A stretch of DNA of 59,770 nucleotides from Deltaproteobacteria bacterium (GCA_016937155.1 JAFGWM010000083.1:1-59770), one strand, 5' to 3'; positions 1 to 9,033 are shown, counted from the stretch's first letter. Notes: generated by a model not told the origin, from the sequence alone. Made by a program: numbers and translations.

Positions 1-369
1 GTTAAATGATGGAAATCCACTATATCCTCTACTCTTTCCAGCCAGTGGAGCCTCAAGATTACCCATGGCAAAATCAGCTCTCCATATTGAGGGACCAATA
101 TCAGCAAAGGATTTCATGAAATCATAACTTTTTTTCTCCCGATTCCATGCCCCTTTTATCTGGGGAAGGTGTGCCATAATATCCCCCACAGCAGCAAGGG
201 TTATTGTTACTTCAGAACCTTCATCTTTCATTTCATTTTTCTCAATTTTTTCTGGAGTTGATAATGCTACTGTATTTCCCCTATCCGGTACTTCAACACC
301 AGCTGTGGATACTCTGTTGCCTGAGCATCCCATGAAAAGAAACAGAAAAACAGTGGAAAACTTCTTCAT
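1..369 (-). CDS. CapA-family (PGA_cap) lipoprotein, 3' part outside window
   Basis: The gene is read on the minus strand and is cut off by the window start after 123 codons. It begins with a lipoprotein signal (MKKFSTVFLFLFMGC, Cys15), then a charged linker. The text VGDIMAH...FADIGPSIWRADFAMGNLEAPLAG is the N-terminal metallophosphatase-like motif of CapA/PGA_cap proteins, named after the poly-gamma-glutamate capsule biosynthesis protein. Family members are extracytoplasmic phosphoesterase-fold proteins; most bacterial homologues have no proven substrate. It is divergent from the tRNA that follows. The catalytic C-terminal half cannot be judged here. Family call is fairly sure, function is not. 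Confidence 0.8.
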   Translation of the reverse strand, partial: MKKFSTVFLFLFMGCSGNRVSTAGVEVPDRGNTVALSTPEKIEKNEMKDEGSEVTITLAAVGDIMAHLPQIKGAWNREKKSYDFMKSFADIGPSIWRADFAMGNLEAPLAGKSRGYSGFPSFN

Positions 370-463
370 AATATTAACTTTCTGAGCAACAAAACAATTC
401 TCAATACAAATAGGAATCGACGCTCTGAATTATAGTTATTATGCATCTTTTTTCAATAATTTT

Positions 464-492
464 ATTGTTTGACTGAAATGATCTTTTATGAT
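464..492 (+). promoter_or_regulatory. Candidate promoter of tRNA-Thr
   Basis: A TATGAT -10 element (487-492) lies 17 bp downstream of a weak -35 (ATTGTT, 464-469) and about 24 bp before the tRNA 5' end. The -35 match is poor, so this is tentative. Confidence 0.3.
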
Positions 493-515
493 TTTCTCCC
501 ATCTCGATTGTTGGT

Positions 516-588
516 GCCAGCGTGGCTCAGATGGTAGAGCAGCTGATTCGTAATCAGCAGGTCAGGGGTTCAAGTCCCCTCGCTGGCT
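516..588 (+). tRNA. tRNA-Thr (anticodon CGT)
   Basis: A complete cloverleaf is visible. The 7-bp acceptor stem GCCAGCG pairs with CGCTGGC (581-587), the anticodon arm GCTGA-TTCGTAA-TCAGC places CGT at 549-551, and the T arm is AGGGG-TTCAAGT-CCCCT. CGT reads ACG (threonine). The 3' CCA is not encoded (TCAG follows). A 73-codon open frame across the gene is spurious. Confidence 0.96.
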
Positions 589-757
589 CAGCCCTTTTCC
601 TTTTCCTTCGTTTCTTATCAGGGTTTTATAAAGAACCGTGTCTGTTAGAGCACGGCACTTCTTACCCCTGTCGGAAATTCCTGACTCCTGTTTTCCCTGA
701 TTTTCTGTTTTTTCATACAGTTTTCATTCATGTGTCGTTCTGAATTGAAATTTATCC

Positions 758-766
758 TGTTATAAT
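758..766 (+). promoter_or_regulatory. Candidate extended -10 upstream of parA
   Basis: TG-T-TATAAT (758-766) is a consensus extended -10; a second TATAAT overlaps it at 766-771. No good -35 stands at 17 bp. It lies about 55 bp before parA and could drive parA-parB-folD. Confidence 0.4.
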
Positions 767-820
767 ATAATTTCTGCCCGAACAGGGAATTATTCTAAAT
801 CCCTTTTCCCGGGAGATTAT

Positions 821-1609
821 ATGTCAAAAATTATTTCTATTGCCAACCAGAAAGGTGGTGTTGGCAAAACAACAACTTCCATAAATCTAAGTGCCTCACT
901 TGCACTGGCAAACAAGAAAATCCTTCTGGTGGACCTTGACCCTCAGGCTAATTCCACCAGTGGACTTGGCTTTCTTCCTGAGGATATTGAATATAATCTT
1001 TATAACCTTTTTGCTCAGCAGTGTTCTTTCAGACAGGCGGTATTAAAAACTGAGGTGGAGAATCTGGAACTACTGCCATCCCATACAGATCTCGCCGGTC
1101 TTGAGGTCGAACTGGTGGAGGGTCTGGAAATCCGTGAAAGAGGAGGTAAACTCAAAAGTATTCTTGAAGAGATTAAAAACTCCTACGATTACGTGTTTAT
1201 TGACTGTCCTCCATCTCTTGGCATCCTGACACTAAATGCCCTTACTGCATCAGATAGTGTTTTAATACCTGTTCAGGCTGAGTATTTTGCAATGGAGGGG
1301 TTAAGCAGACTTATGTCCACGATCGCTCTCGTCAGGCAGGATGCTAACACAAACCTTGATATAGAAGGAGTGGTGCTGACGATGACTGATGACCGTACCA
1401 ATCTGTCAAAGATGGTAAGTGATGAAGTCCGTTCAGCTCTTGGAGCAAATGTATTTGAAACTGCAATTCCCCGAAATGTAAGAATTGGTGAGAGTCCATC
1501 CCATGGAAAACCTGTTGTGCTGTACAGTATTGCATCCAGAGGTGCCTTAGCGTATGTGAGTCTGGCAGATGAGTTGCTCAAAAGAAACACTCCAGGGGGT
1601 GAGATATGA
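821..1609 (+). CDS. parA: Chromosome partitioning ATPase ParA/Soj
   Basis: ParA is the Walker-type ATPase that, with ParB bound at parS, segregates chromosome origins. The 262-residue protein has the deviant Walker A motif KGGVGKTTT (residues 11-19, signature Lys11), the Walker A' block DLDPQANST, and FIDCPPSLGILTLNAL as Walker B. Length is normal for chromosomal Soj-type ParA, which lacks the N-terminal HTH of plasmid ParA. GGGAG precedes the ATG. The stop overlaps the start of parB by 4 bp (ATGA), so the two are translationally coupled. Confidence 0.97.
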   Translation: MSKIISIANQKGGVGKTTTSINLSASLALANKKILLVDLDPQANSTSGLGFLPEDIEYNLYNLFAQQCSFRQAVLKTEVENLELLPSHTDLAGLEVELVEGLEIRERGGKLKSILEEIKNSYDYVFIDCPPSLGILTLNALTASDSVLIPVQAEYFAMEGLSRLMSTIALVRQDANTNLDIEGVVLTMTDDRTNLSKMVSDEVRSALGANVFETAIPRNVRIGESPSHGKPVVLYSIASRGALAYVSLADELLKRNTPGGEI

Positions 1610-2544
1610 AGGAAAAGACTAAAAGACCAGCTCTCGGAAGAGGTCTGAAAGCCCTCTTACCGGGTAATGAAGAGTCTGTACCACTGAAAGCACCATCAAT
1701 TCCTCAGGAGAAGGATCTCATTAAATACGAGAAGGATGAGCTGCTGAGGGTTAATATCAATATTGTACGCCCGTCACCAACCCAGCCCAGACAGGCTCTG
1801 GATGAAGACCTTCTCGAGGAACTGGCATCGTCCATACGTGAGAAGGGTCTTCTAAATCCAATAATAGTAAGGAAAACCGAAGAAGGCATTTTTCATATAA
1901 TAGCCGGTGAAAGAAGATGGAGGGCATGTGGCAAAGCCGGAATGACTACAATTCCAGTAATCGTAAAAGAGACTACTGAACTTGAAGCTTTTGAGCTTGC
2001 ACTTATCGAAAACATTCAGCGGGAGGATCTTTCTCCTCTGGATGAGGCTGAAAGTTACAAACATATTTTAACCATGGGTAATACAAGTCAGGAAGATGTT
2101 GCTAAAAGAGTGGGCAAGCAACGAAGCACTGTCACCAATTCATTAAGGTTGCTGCTTCTTCCCGGAGAAGTAAAGACAATGCTTCGCAATGGAAGTCTGA
2201 CCGCAGGTCATGCAAGGGCACTACTTTCTCTCAAGGATGAAAGCCGTATGATCGACACAGCGGAAAAAGTGGTTAAAAAGGGAATGAGTGTTAGAGCCAC
2301 CGAGAAATTGGTGAAGGATTCGGAAAACACACCGAAATCAAGAAAAAAGAAGGAATCTTCAGGTCCTTACAGAGAAATAGAAGATACCCTGAGAAAGTCC
2401 CTTGGAACAAGGGTTAAATTTCACCCGAAAACCAAATCCCGTGGTTCGATTTCTATTGAATATTATTCGCTTGATCAACTTGAACAACTGATGAAAATAT
2501 TCCAGAGTGGAGATAATGATGGAGACTCTGATTCTGAGTGGTAG
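1606..2544 (+). CDS. parB: Chromosome partitioning protein ParB
   Basis: ParB is the parS-binding CTPase of chromosome segregation. The 312-residue protein has the N-terminal ParA-interacting motif ALGRGLKALL (residues 9-18), the ParB/Srx domain with the CTP-binding signature GERRWRA, the ENIQREDLSPLDEAE segment, a KorB-type helix-turn-helix (around EDVAKRVGKQRSTVTN), and a C-terminal dimerisation region. It overlaps parA by 4 bp and folD starts inside its last codons. No full parS site was recognised in the window. Confidence 0.96.
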   Translation: MKEKTKRPALGRGLKALLPGNEESVPLKAPSIPQEKDLIKYEKDELLRVNINIVRPSPTQPRQALDEDLLEELASSIREKGLLNPIIVRKTEEGIFHIIAGERRWRACGKAGMTTIPVIVKETTELEAFELALIENIQREDLSPLDEAESYKHILTMGNTSQEDVAKRVGKQRSTVTNSLRLLLLPGEVKTMLRNGSLTAGHARALLSLKDESRMIDTAEKVVKKGMSVRATEKLVKDSENTPKSRKKKESSGPYREIEDTLRKSLGTRVKFHPKTKSRGSISIEYYSLDQLEQLMKIFQSGDNDGDSDSEW

Positions 2545-3361
2545 AGAAACCTCGAAATCTATAAGAAACAAACTCAAAGAGGAAATCTCAGAACTTCCCT
2601 GGACTCCTCAACTGGCAGTAATTCTCGTGGGAAATGATCCTGCAAGTGCTGTATATGTAAGAAACAAGGAAAAGGGCTGTGCCGCTGTGGGTATCAGAGC
2701 GAAGGATGTGAAACTTTCAGAAAATATCACACCTGAGGAACTCAGAAAAATAATCGTTGAGCTGGACAGTGATCCGGATGTGGACGGAATTCTTCTTCAA
2801 CTTCCACTTCCTGAACACCTTGACGAGAAAGATTTTCTACCCCTTATCAGTTATAAAAAGGATGTGGATGGTTTTCATCCTGTAAATCAGGGGAAACTGT
2901 TCATGGGGGAAAATTCTCTGTTCAGTTGTACTCCCAATGGAATAATTCAGATTTTGAAGCACTACAATATCCGGATGAGCGGAAAACACGCCGTGGTGGT
3001 GGGCCGTTCGAATATCGTTGGAAAGCCTATGGCAGGCCTTTTACTTAGAGAAGATGCTACTGTCACTGTGTGTCACTCCAAAACAACTGACCTCGAAAAA
3101 CACGTACGAAGAGCTGATATTCTCGTTGTTGCTGCTGGTAAAAGAAACCTGATAAATCCAATCTGGATACAGCTTGACACCGTAGTGATTGATGTGGGAA
3201 TGCACAGACTTGAAAATGGCAAAGTAGGCGGAGATCTTGATACTGAGGCACTCATAGGTAGAGTGGCTGCTCTTACACCGGTTCCCGGTGGAGTAGGCCC
3301 AATGACCATAACCATGCTTTTACACAACACTGTAAAAGCTTCCATTGAAAACAGAAGGTAA
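2519..3361 (+). CDS. folD: Bifunctional methylenetetrahydrofolate dehydrogenase/cyclohydrolase FolD
   Basis: FolD interconverts 5,10-methylene-, methenyl- and 10-formyl-tetrahydrofolate in the cytosol. Diagnostic motifs are present: YVRNKEKGCAAVGI with the catalytic Lys, DVDGILLQLPLPEHLD, CTPNGIIQIL, the NAD(P) loop VVVGRSNIVGKPMA and the C-terminal TPVPGGVGPMT. Start choice: a GTG at 2507 gives the longest frame and ATGs follow at 2516 and 2519. The SD GGAG at 2509-2512 fits 2519 best (6-bp spacing) and gives the family-like N-terminus METLILSG. The start lies inside parB, so expression is probably coupled. Confidence 0.95.
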   Translation: METLILSGRETSKSIRNKLKEEISELPWTPQLAVILVGNDPASAVYVRNKEKGCAAVGIRAKDVKLSENITPEELRKIIVELDSDPDVDGILLQLPLPEHLDEKDFLPLISYKKDVDGFHPVNQGKLFMGENSLFSCTPNGIIQILKHYNIRMSGKHAVVVGRSNIVGKPMAGLLLREDATVTVCHSKTTDLEKHVRRADILVVAAGKRNLINPIWIQLDTVVIDVGMHRLENGKVGGDLDTEALIGRVAALTPVPGGVGPMTITMLLHNTVKASIENRR

Positions 3362-3376
3362 TTAACAGGGTTACAA

Positions 3377-5854
3377 ATGGCTAAAGCTCGATTATTACTG
3401 ATATTCCACAATCACCAACCCACGGGAAACATTGAGGATGTTTTTCGAAATGCAACAAGTGACTGTTATGAACCTCTGGTGGATACCATGTTCGATTTCC
3501 CCGAACTCAGGTTTTCACTGCACACCACAGGACCTCTCTGGAACTGGCTTGAGGAAAACAGACCACATGTATTTGAAAAAATGGCTGAAATGGTCAGTCG
3601 CAAACAGCTGGAAATTCTTGGTGGAGGGTTTTACGAACCCATGCTGGCTGTTCTGCCTGAAAAGGATGCCATCGGTCAACTGACAATGATGAGGGAACGC
3701 ATCAAAGAACGTTTCAACTATGAAGCACAGGGTCTGTGGACTGCAGAACGTGTATGGGAACCTGATCTTGCCAGAATAATGTCAATGGGAGGTTATCGGT
3801 ATACACTGTTGGATGACAGGCATTTCCACAGTGCAGGTCTAAAGGGTGAACTTGATGGCTATTATGTAACCGAAAAGGCAGGGTATCCTCTGGCTGTGTT
3901 TCCTATCAGTCAGTCACTTAGGTATGCTATTCCTTTCCAGTCTCCCTCAGATGCATTCAATACCATTGTAAGGCTAGCTGAAGAAAAAGGTGGTAATGAT
4001 GTTGTACTGACATATGGTGATGATGGGGAAAAGTTCGGTGTATGGCCAGGAACAAAAAACCTTGTGTGGGAGCGGGGATGGCTGAGGGAATTCTTTTCAA
4101 TCCTCAGAGATAATAGCGAAACTGTTTCCACTTCAACCCCTTCAGAAATAATGTCTTCCACACCTTCCAAAGGACAGATTTATCTTCCAACATCTTCCTA
4201 CAGTGAAATGGGAGAGTGGTCACTAACACCTGATGCTCAAGATGATTTTAAAGCACTTCACCGGATTCTAGATCTTTCCGGGAAAGCTGTTTCACTTTAC
4301 AAAAAGAAACAGTACATCAGGGAATATATGATTCCCCTCCTTGATCTCCTTGATAAAATCCCCAGAAAATGGCTTGAGACATATCTGAAATTTATGGATC
4401 ATGGAGGTATTCATCTTCTGAAGGGCTCCCGGTTCATTCTCAGCAGGTTTGAGAAATCCAGTGCTCTGGTCTCAAGAATCAGTACCCTGCTGAGCGCCGT
4501 TGAGGACCTCAATCCGGCAATTGAGGGTTCAAACATACTTCTTCATATTGGTAATGAGATGAATGAAATCATTTCAGGTCTGGAAAATCTTGTTGAAAAA
4601 GATATTCCTTCCCTTGAAAGCTTCATTCAGGGTGGAATTTGGCAGGGGTTTCTTTCCAAATATCATGAAAGTAATCTGGTTCACAAAAGGATGCTGCATA
4701 TCAGTTCAACTCTGAATCGCCTTGAATTGAACCCACCAGGTATAGACACCGCACTTTTAATTAAGGCAAGGGATCATCTCTATCAGGCACAGTGTAACTG
4801 CGCATACTGGCATGGAATTTTTGGTGGACTTTACATGGTTCATCTGCGACACGCGTTATATCATCACCTGCTTGTAGCCGAACACCTAATGGATCGTTAT
4901 TCCGGTCTTAGTGAGGATTCCGTTGTCCGTAAGGATTTCGACGCTGATTTGATTGATGAAGTCATCCTCAGTGGCCCTAAACTTTTTGCTGTTGTGAAAC
5001 CATCCTCCGGTGCCGGTCTGTTTGAACTGGATCTCAAGGAGCGATACTTCAATCTTACTAACGTAATGACACGTATGGAAGAAGGATACCACCGTGGATT
5101 TGTTGTGAGGGGAAATGATGAAGACTCCCACGATGACACAATAACAATTCATCATCATGTGGATTACGTTGATGAGTCCTTTCTTGAGAAGCGTATTTAT
5201 GATGCAGGTCCACGGTTCAGTTTTCAGGATCAGTTTCTTAGTGCATCCACTGATATTAAATCATTTTCTCACGACTGGTATTCCAGAAAATATACTGATA
5301 TCGGTGATTTTGCATTTGGCAAATACAGTATTTCAGAGATTTCTGATGCTGAGAAATACGCTGTACTTGAAAAAACGGGTTTGATTGGAAATACAAAAAC
5401 AAACATTTCAAAGAAATTTTCAATCAATGGAAGTGAATTAAAAGTTGAATACTTATTTTCACTTCCATCAGGGGGACATCTGAACTGTTTCTTTGCTTCT
5501 GAAAGCAGTTTCACACTCCTTGGACATAACACTGGCAACCGAAGAATGCTTTTTAATGGAGAATCACCTGAAGGTACTTCAGGCATGAGCGGAGCTGAAA
5601 ATATCAGATCCAATATCACATCCATGGGAATGAAAAGTACCTATGATGGATTTTCCTGGGAAATTGACTGGGGAAACATCAGTGCTGATGTGATTACCTT
5701 CCCGTTTTACTCTCTTTCAAAAAGTGAAACTGGAGTTGAAATGAATTATCAGGGCACTTCAATGACGCCATTTTTCCTTATTAACATTTCAGATGAGGAA
5801 ACTTTTTCACTTGAATTCACACTGAAAACTGACATATTCCCACCTGAACATTAA
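3377..5854 (+). CDS. Glycoside hydrolase family 57 alpha-amylase / 4-alpha-glucanotransferase
   Basis: This 825-residue cytosolic-type protein (no signal peptide) matches GH57 enzymes that cut or transfer alpha-1,4-glucans. The N-terminus LLLIFHNHQP is the first GH57 motif. Glu124 in WTAERVWEPD fits the catalytic nucleophile and Asp215/216 in YGDDGEKFGVWPGT the acid/base. The C-terminal half carries the DUF1925/DUF1926-type beta-sandwich with the typical AQCNCAYWHGIFGG segment. Size and architecture fit 4-alpha-glucanotransferases of the Thermococcus type better than short amylases. It lies 15 bp after folD, so it may share the par promoter; the functional link is not obvious. Exact specificity is uncertain. 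Confidence 0.9.
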   Translation: MAKARLLLIFHNHQPTGNIEDVFRNATSDCYEPLVDTMFDFPELRFSLHTTGPLWNWLEENRPHVFEKMAEMVSRKQLEILGGGFYEPMLAVLPEKDAIGQLTMMRERIKERFNYEAQGLWTAERVWEPDLARIMSMGGYRYTLLDDRHFHSAGLKGELDGYYVTEKAGYPLAVFPISQSLRYAIPFQSPSDAFNTIVRLAEEKGGNDVVLTYGDDGEKFGVWPGTKNLVWERGWLREFFSILRDNSETVSTSTPSEIMSSTPSKGQIYLPTSSYSEMGEWSLTPDAQDDFKALHRILDLSGKAVSLYKKKQYIREYMIPLLDLLDKIPRKWLETYLKFMDHGGIHLLKGSRFILSRFEKSSALVSRISTLLSAVEDLNPAIEGSNILLHIGNEMNEIISGLENLVEKDIPSLESFIQGGIWQGFLSKYHESNLVHKRMLHISSTLNRLELNPPGIDTALLIKARDHLYQAQCNCAYWHGIFGGLYMVHLRHALYHHLLVAEHLMDRYSGLSEDSVVRKDFDADLIDEVILSGPKLFAVVKPSSGAGLFELDLKERYFNLTNVMTRMEEGYHRGFVVRGNDEDSHDDTITIHHHVDYVDESFLEKRIYDAGPRFSFQDQFLSASTDIKSFSHDWYSRKYTDIGDFAFGKYSISEISDAEKYAVLEKTGLIGNTKTNISKKFSINGSELKVEYLFSLPSGGHLNCFFASESSFTLLGHNTGNRRMLFNGESPEGTSGMSGAENIRSNITSMGMKSTYDGFSWEIDWGNISADVITFPFYSLSKSETGVEMNYQGTSMTPFFLINISDEETFSLEFTLKTDIFPPEH

Positions 5855-5878
5855 TTTCCTGCAAACTGGAGAATAAAC

Positions 5879-7309
5879 ATGAAATTCGTAACAATACTTC
5901 TTGGAGTGGTTCTTTTTATCGCCGGATGCGATGATAATTCAAGCTCGACCACCAACAACACCACGAATAATATAACTAACAACACTACCAATAACACCAC
6001 CAATAACACCACCAATAACACCACCAATAACACCACCAATAACTGCACTTGTGAAGAATGGCAGTTTTGCAATGAAGATAATTCATGTGAACTGGCAGAG
6101 GGCAGATGTGAGGAAAAGTCAGACTGTCCGACAAATCAACTCTGCAATACTGATAGTCACGAGTGTGTGAATCCCGTATGCACACCTGAATGCACTGATG
6201 TTCAGAGATGCACTGCAATGGAGGATAACACACCTGAATGTGTGGATATCACCCTCGAATGGAACCACATAGAAGTTACTATTGAGGATGAAATAATCAA
6301 CGGCACAAGTCTAATGAGTCCTGTTGACGGAATCAGTTTTGCGGTAAGGGAAACCACCGGTCATGTTATTACCCTTTTTGATTATGACTACAATGATCCA
6401 CAGATTACCTACCTGTGGCATCTTGATACCGATACAGGTGTTCATACCAGACGGGCTTTAAGCGGTACCCCCTTTGATGATACCGAAAATTTCTGCGTTG
6501 GAGGAGAAGACTGGTGCCAGTTTATCGGCTGGAACAGTGCAGATGATAAATGGTTTGTTGCAGGTCCATCCACCGATTCGATAATGAAAGTGGATCCTGA
6601 TACAATGGAAGCTGAACTTGTCAGCGTGACTGGAACTCACCCTGTTGACAGCCATATAAGTATCGCACACGCTGTCACAACTTCTGGAAGTGTTTATGTA
6701 TATGGAAGCACTGGCCCCTCAGGGTTTGGCGACACTTTATATTACCTGAACCCGGAAACCCATGCGTGGTCAGTTGTTAATGATTCCCTTCCACAGATGG
6801 ATGAAAACTGTATAGCTGTAGATGAGGAAACCGGTTTTCTATGGAGTTTCGGTGGCCGCCTGACCACAGACGGAGGAAACACCACTACTACTGTTGATCA
6901 AATAATTACTGTCAATCTTGAAACAGGCGCTTCAGTATCCACTACCATGCCAATGGGTGAACGACGGGGAATGTCATGTGTATTTGTTCCCACCCTTGAT
7001 ATGGTTCTGATTTTCGGTGGAGCTAGGGTAAACGATTATTATGATGACGCTCAAAACACCTTTTACAATGATCTTTGGGCATTCGATCCTGTAAGTGGCG
7101 AATTTACAAAACTCATGGATATAACTGAAGGCGGAACTCTGGATGATCCTGATGAATATGGAGATCAGCAGTTTATTGGAAATCCAGATGGGCCAAACTT
7201 CGGTCAAAACCGTGGAAAAATGATATGGGATGAAACAAATGGAAGACTATACATCATGGGAAGTGTTCCTGTTTTCTCTCATGAGCAGATTTACTGGATG
7301 GATCTTTAG
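5879..7309 (+). CDS. Surface lipoprotein: Thr/Asn repeat linker, Cys-rich region, kelch-like propeller
   Basis: The signal peptide ends in a lipobox (FIAGC, Cys17) followed by Asp at +2, which in E. coli would favour inner-membrane retention; whether that holds here is unknown. Residues about 22-55 are a repeated TTNN linker. A Cys-rich segment (about 56-120) with EGF-like spacing follows, then some 350 residues with kelch-like strands (repeated YYLNPETHAWSVV, GGRLTTDGG, FGGARVN, LWAFDPVSGEF). Kelch propellers usually bind ligands rather than catalyse. SD is weak (GGAG, 13 bp before the ATG). The 12-bp DNA repeat in the linker is listed separately. Confidence 0.75.
   Translation: MKFVTILLGVVLFIAGCDDNSSSTTNNTTNNITNNTTNNTTNNTTNNTTNNTTNNCTCEEWQFCNEDNSCELAEGRCEEKSDCPTNQLCNTDSHECVNPVCTPECTDVQRCTAMEDNTPECVDITLEWNHIEVTIEDEIINGTSLMSPVDGISFAVRETTGHVITLFDYDYNDPQITYLWHLDTDTGVHTRRALSGTPFDDTENFCVGGEDWCQFIGWNSADDKWFVAGPSTDSIMKVDPDTMEAELVSVTGTHPVDSHISIAHAVTTSGSVYVYGSTGPSGFGDTLYYLNPETHAWSVVNDSLPQMDENCIAVDEETGFLWSFGGRLTTDGGNTTTTVDQIITVNLETGASVSTTMPMGERRGMSCVFVPTLDMVLIFGGARVNDYYDDAQNTFYNDLWAFDPVSGEFTKLMDITEGGTLDDPDEYGDQQFIGNPDGPNFGQNRGKMIWDETNGRLYIMGSVPVFSHEQIYWMDL
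5990..6043 (+). repeat. 12-bp tandem repeat (4.5 copies) in lipoprotein gene
   Basis: The unit AATAACACCACC is repeated perfectly four and a half times in frame and encodes Asn-Asn-Thr-Thr. Degenerate copies extend upstream to about 5951. Gain or loss of units changes linker length by 4 residues without a frameshift. Confidence 0.95.
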
Positions 7310-7345
7310 TCTTATTGCGTATTATCATATTTTCAAGGGGAGCCA

Positions 7346-8050
7346 ATGAAATCTGTTTATCCTTTAGCAATAGTGTTCACAATGCTTGCAGTTCCTACCT
7401 GCAGTAAAAAGTCTTCAGGAGAACCTTCTCTTGAGGACAGGGCTGAACTGGCAAGAGACATTCCAGAAAATATCCGCAAAAGGATTGTTGAGAAAAAACA
7501 GGAAAATGAAGGTATTCCAGGATTTGCAGATAAGCCTGAAAAACGCAGCAGTTCCGGACGCGGAAGCGACAACAGCGTGTTCAGGACAACAATGGATTTT
7601 TCAATCAGTCCACCACAGGAAAAACTCCCAGCACCGGTAGTTCTGGATATTTCCCTGCTCAGTTCTCCAGAAATCAGTATAAAAAGAATTAAATCCACTG
7701 TGGTATCAGATGACAGAAAAAATCCGTTCAGTCGGTTTTTTACTAAATCCGTATTTCTGGACTATATTTCTGACTGCCTTATTAGAGCCGGAGGGTGGAA
7801 ACCGAAGGAAAATTTAGATATGACAGTTACCACAAAATTCTTTATCTATCCGGAAGGTTATGTAAAACACTGCACACAAAAGACAACAGGTACAAACAGA
7901 CTGATTGGGAAGTGCATGTGTGAAAAATTTTCAACTCAACTTTTTTCACTTCATTCTGAAGGAATAACAAAGGTATTCCAGCAGTGGTCAATAAAAGGAA
8001 AATGGCCTGAGAAAATTACTCCGGTGACCAGTATTTTATCAATTCCTTAA
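7346..8050 (+). CDS. Lipoprotein of unknown function with AgmX/TonB-like C-terminus
   Basis: A signal peptide with lipobox-like end (LAVPTC, Cys19) is followed by a low-complexity charged region (residues 20-85) and a C-terminal domain (about 125-225). In that domain DCLIRAGGWKPKENLDMTVTTKFFIYPEGYVKHC and the later KCMCEKF...QQWSIKGKWP loosely recall the C-terminal domain of Myxococcus AgmX-type proteins. That resemblance is by eye only. AAGGGGAG upstream supports the ATG. It lies 36 bp after the kelch-like lipoprotein and may be cotranscribed with it. Function unknown. Confidence 0.7.
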   Translation: MKSVYPLAIVFTMLAVPTCSKKSSGEPSLEDRAELARDIPENIRKRIVEKKQENEGIPGFADKPEKRSSSGRGSDNSVFRTTMDFSISPPQEKLPAPVVLDISLLSSPEISIKRIKSTVVSDDRKNPFSRFFTKSVFLDYISDCLIRAGGWKPKENLDMTVTTKFFIYPEGYVKHCTQKTTGTNRLIGKCMCEKFSTQLFSLHSEGITKVFQQWSIKGKWPEKITPVTSILSIP

Positions 8051-8114
8051 TCCCCCTTTTTCAGTAATAGTGCTGTTTATCATAGCCCCTTTGGGGCACC
8101 GGAGAATCATCTAC

Positions 8115-8140
8115 TTGACTGAAAAAAGCTATCGTATAAT
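8115..8140 (+). promoter_or_regulatory. Candidate promoter of yicC-gmk-rel operon
   Basis: TTGACT (8115-8120) and a perfect TATAAT (8135-8140) are separated by only 14 bp, so the -35 may not be the real one. The -10 places the transcript start near 8147, just before a strong hairpin. Confidence 0.4.
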
Positions 8141-8150
8141 AGTTTCGTAT

Positions 8151-8173
8151 GGATAGGACAAACTGTCTTATCC
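8151..8173 (+). promoter_or_regulatory. 10-bp stem-loop at the predicted 5' end of the yicC mRNA
   Basis: GGATAGGACA (8151-8160), loop AAC, TGTCTTATCC (8164-8173). All ten positions pair in RNA (one G-U). No T-run follows, so it is not an intrinsic terminator. It lies 6 bp upstream of the yicC SD (GGAG, 8180-8183). Confidence 0.6.
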
Positions 8174-8187
8174 AATTATGGAGAACA

Positions 8188-9033
8188 ATGAATATTAAAT
8201 CTATGACCGGTTTTGGGAAATTCAGTTTTTCTCTGGCCAATACTGAGTACACTATTGAGGCGAAATCACTAAATAGTCGCTTTCTTGATATAAAAATCCG
8301 GCATCCTTTTCAGAACGTAGCACTTGATTTTGCGATAAGAAAGAAAATTCAATCTGCTGTTAAAAGGGGACGAGTAGATATTTATATCAACATTATTAAC
8401 TCTGAGAAGGGAAGTATGAAGGAGGATCTGGAGTATCTCAGGAATTTCAGTACTGAAAACGGTCTTGAAAATGTAACGCTAACTCATCTTCTTTTGTGGA
8501 ATCGCAATAATGGAAAAACAATGAATCAGAATCTGTCAGATGATGATATTTCTGTAATTGAAACAGCTGTTGCTAAAACCCTTGCTGCTTTAGATTCATT
8601 CAGAATTCGCGAAGGAGAGGTGTTAAAAACAGACCTTCTGGCTCATCACTCTATCTTGGGTGGACATGTTGATCTAATTGAACAGCATGCAAAGGCTCTG
8701 CCCCTACAGAAGAAAAAAGAACTGGAATCCAGAATGAAAGAATATCTGAGTTCTGAAAATGACAAACTTGCTGTCGAACGCGAAGTAGCTTATATGCTGG
8801 ACAAAATGGATATTAATGAAGAAATAGTCAGATTAAGAGGTCACCTTTCCAGATTTGAGAAGCTTCTTTCAGACTCAGGAAATGGCAAGGAACTTGATTT
8901 TATTTCTCAGGAAATCCTGAGAGAAATAAACACCACAGCATCCAAAACCCCCGGATTTGAAATTTCATCCCTTGCACTTCAGTGTAAAAATGAGGTTGAA
9001 AAACTTCGTGAACTGGTTGCAAATGTTGAATAA
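8188..9033 (+). CDS. yicC: YicC family endoribonuclease-like protein
   Basis: The protein begins MNIKSMTGFGKFSF, the family signature (MIxSMTGFGR), and contains IEAKSLNSRFLDIKIRHP and the C-terminal DFISQEILREINTTASK block seen in YicC/YloC proteins. E. coli YicC has been described as an endoribonuclease acting on small RNAs. An in-frame ATG at 8149 exists but lies in the leader hairpin and adds 13 non-family residues; 8188 has an SD and fits the family. It is the first gene of the run with gmk and rel; yicC-gmk adjacency is widely conserved. Confidence 0.93.
   Translation: MNIKSMTGFGKFSFSLANTEYTIEAKSLNSRFLDIKIRHPFQNVALDFAIRKKIQSAVKRGRVDIYINIINSEKGSMKEDLEYLRNFSTENGLENVTLTHLLLWNRNNGKTMNQNLSDDDISVIETAVAKTLAALDSFRIREGEVLKTDLLAHHSILGGHVDLIEQHAKALPLQKKKELESRMKEYLSSENDKLAVEREVAYMLDKMDINEEIVRLRGHLSRFEKLLSDSGNGKELDFISQEILREINTTASKTPGFEISSLALQCKNEVEKLRELVANVE

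Noticed and set aside
522-743. 73-codon frame covering tRNA-Thr
   Set aside because: It runs through the tRNA and has no SD or family sequence.
4288-4295. parS half-site TGTTTCAC inside the GH57 gene
   Set aside because: Only one half-site; no ParB palindrome is completed.
5990-6043. Short repeat as CRISPR-like array
   Set aside because: The repeat is contiguous, has no spacers and is in frame in a lipoprotein gene.
8085-8097. GCCCC-TTT-GGGGC hairpin as terminator before yicC
   Set aside because: 5-bp stem and no T-run on either strand.
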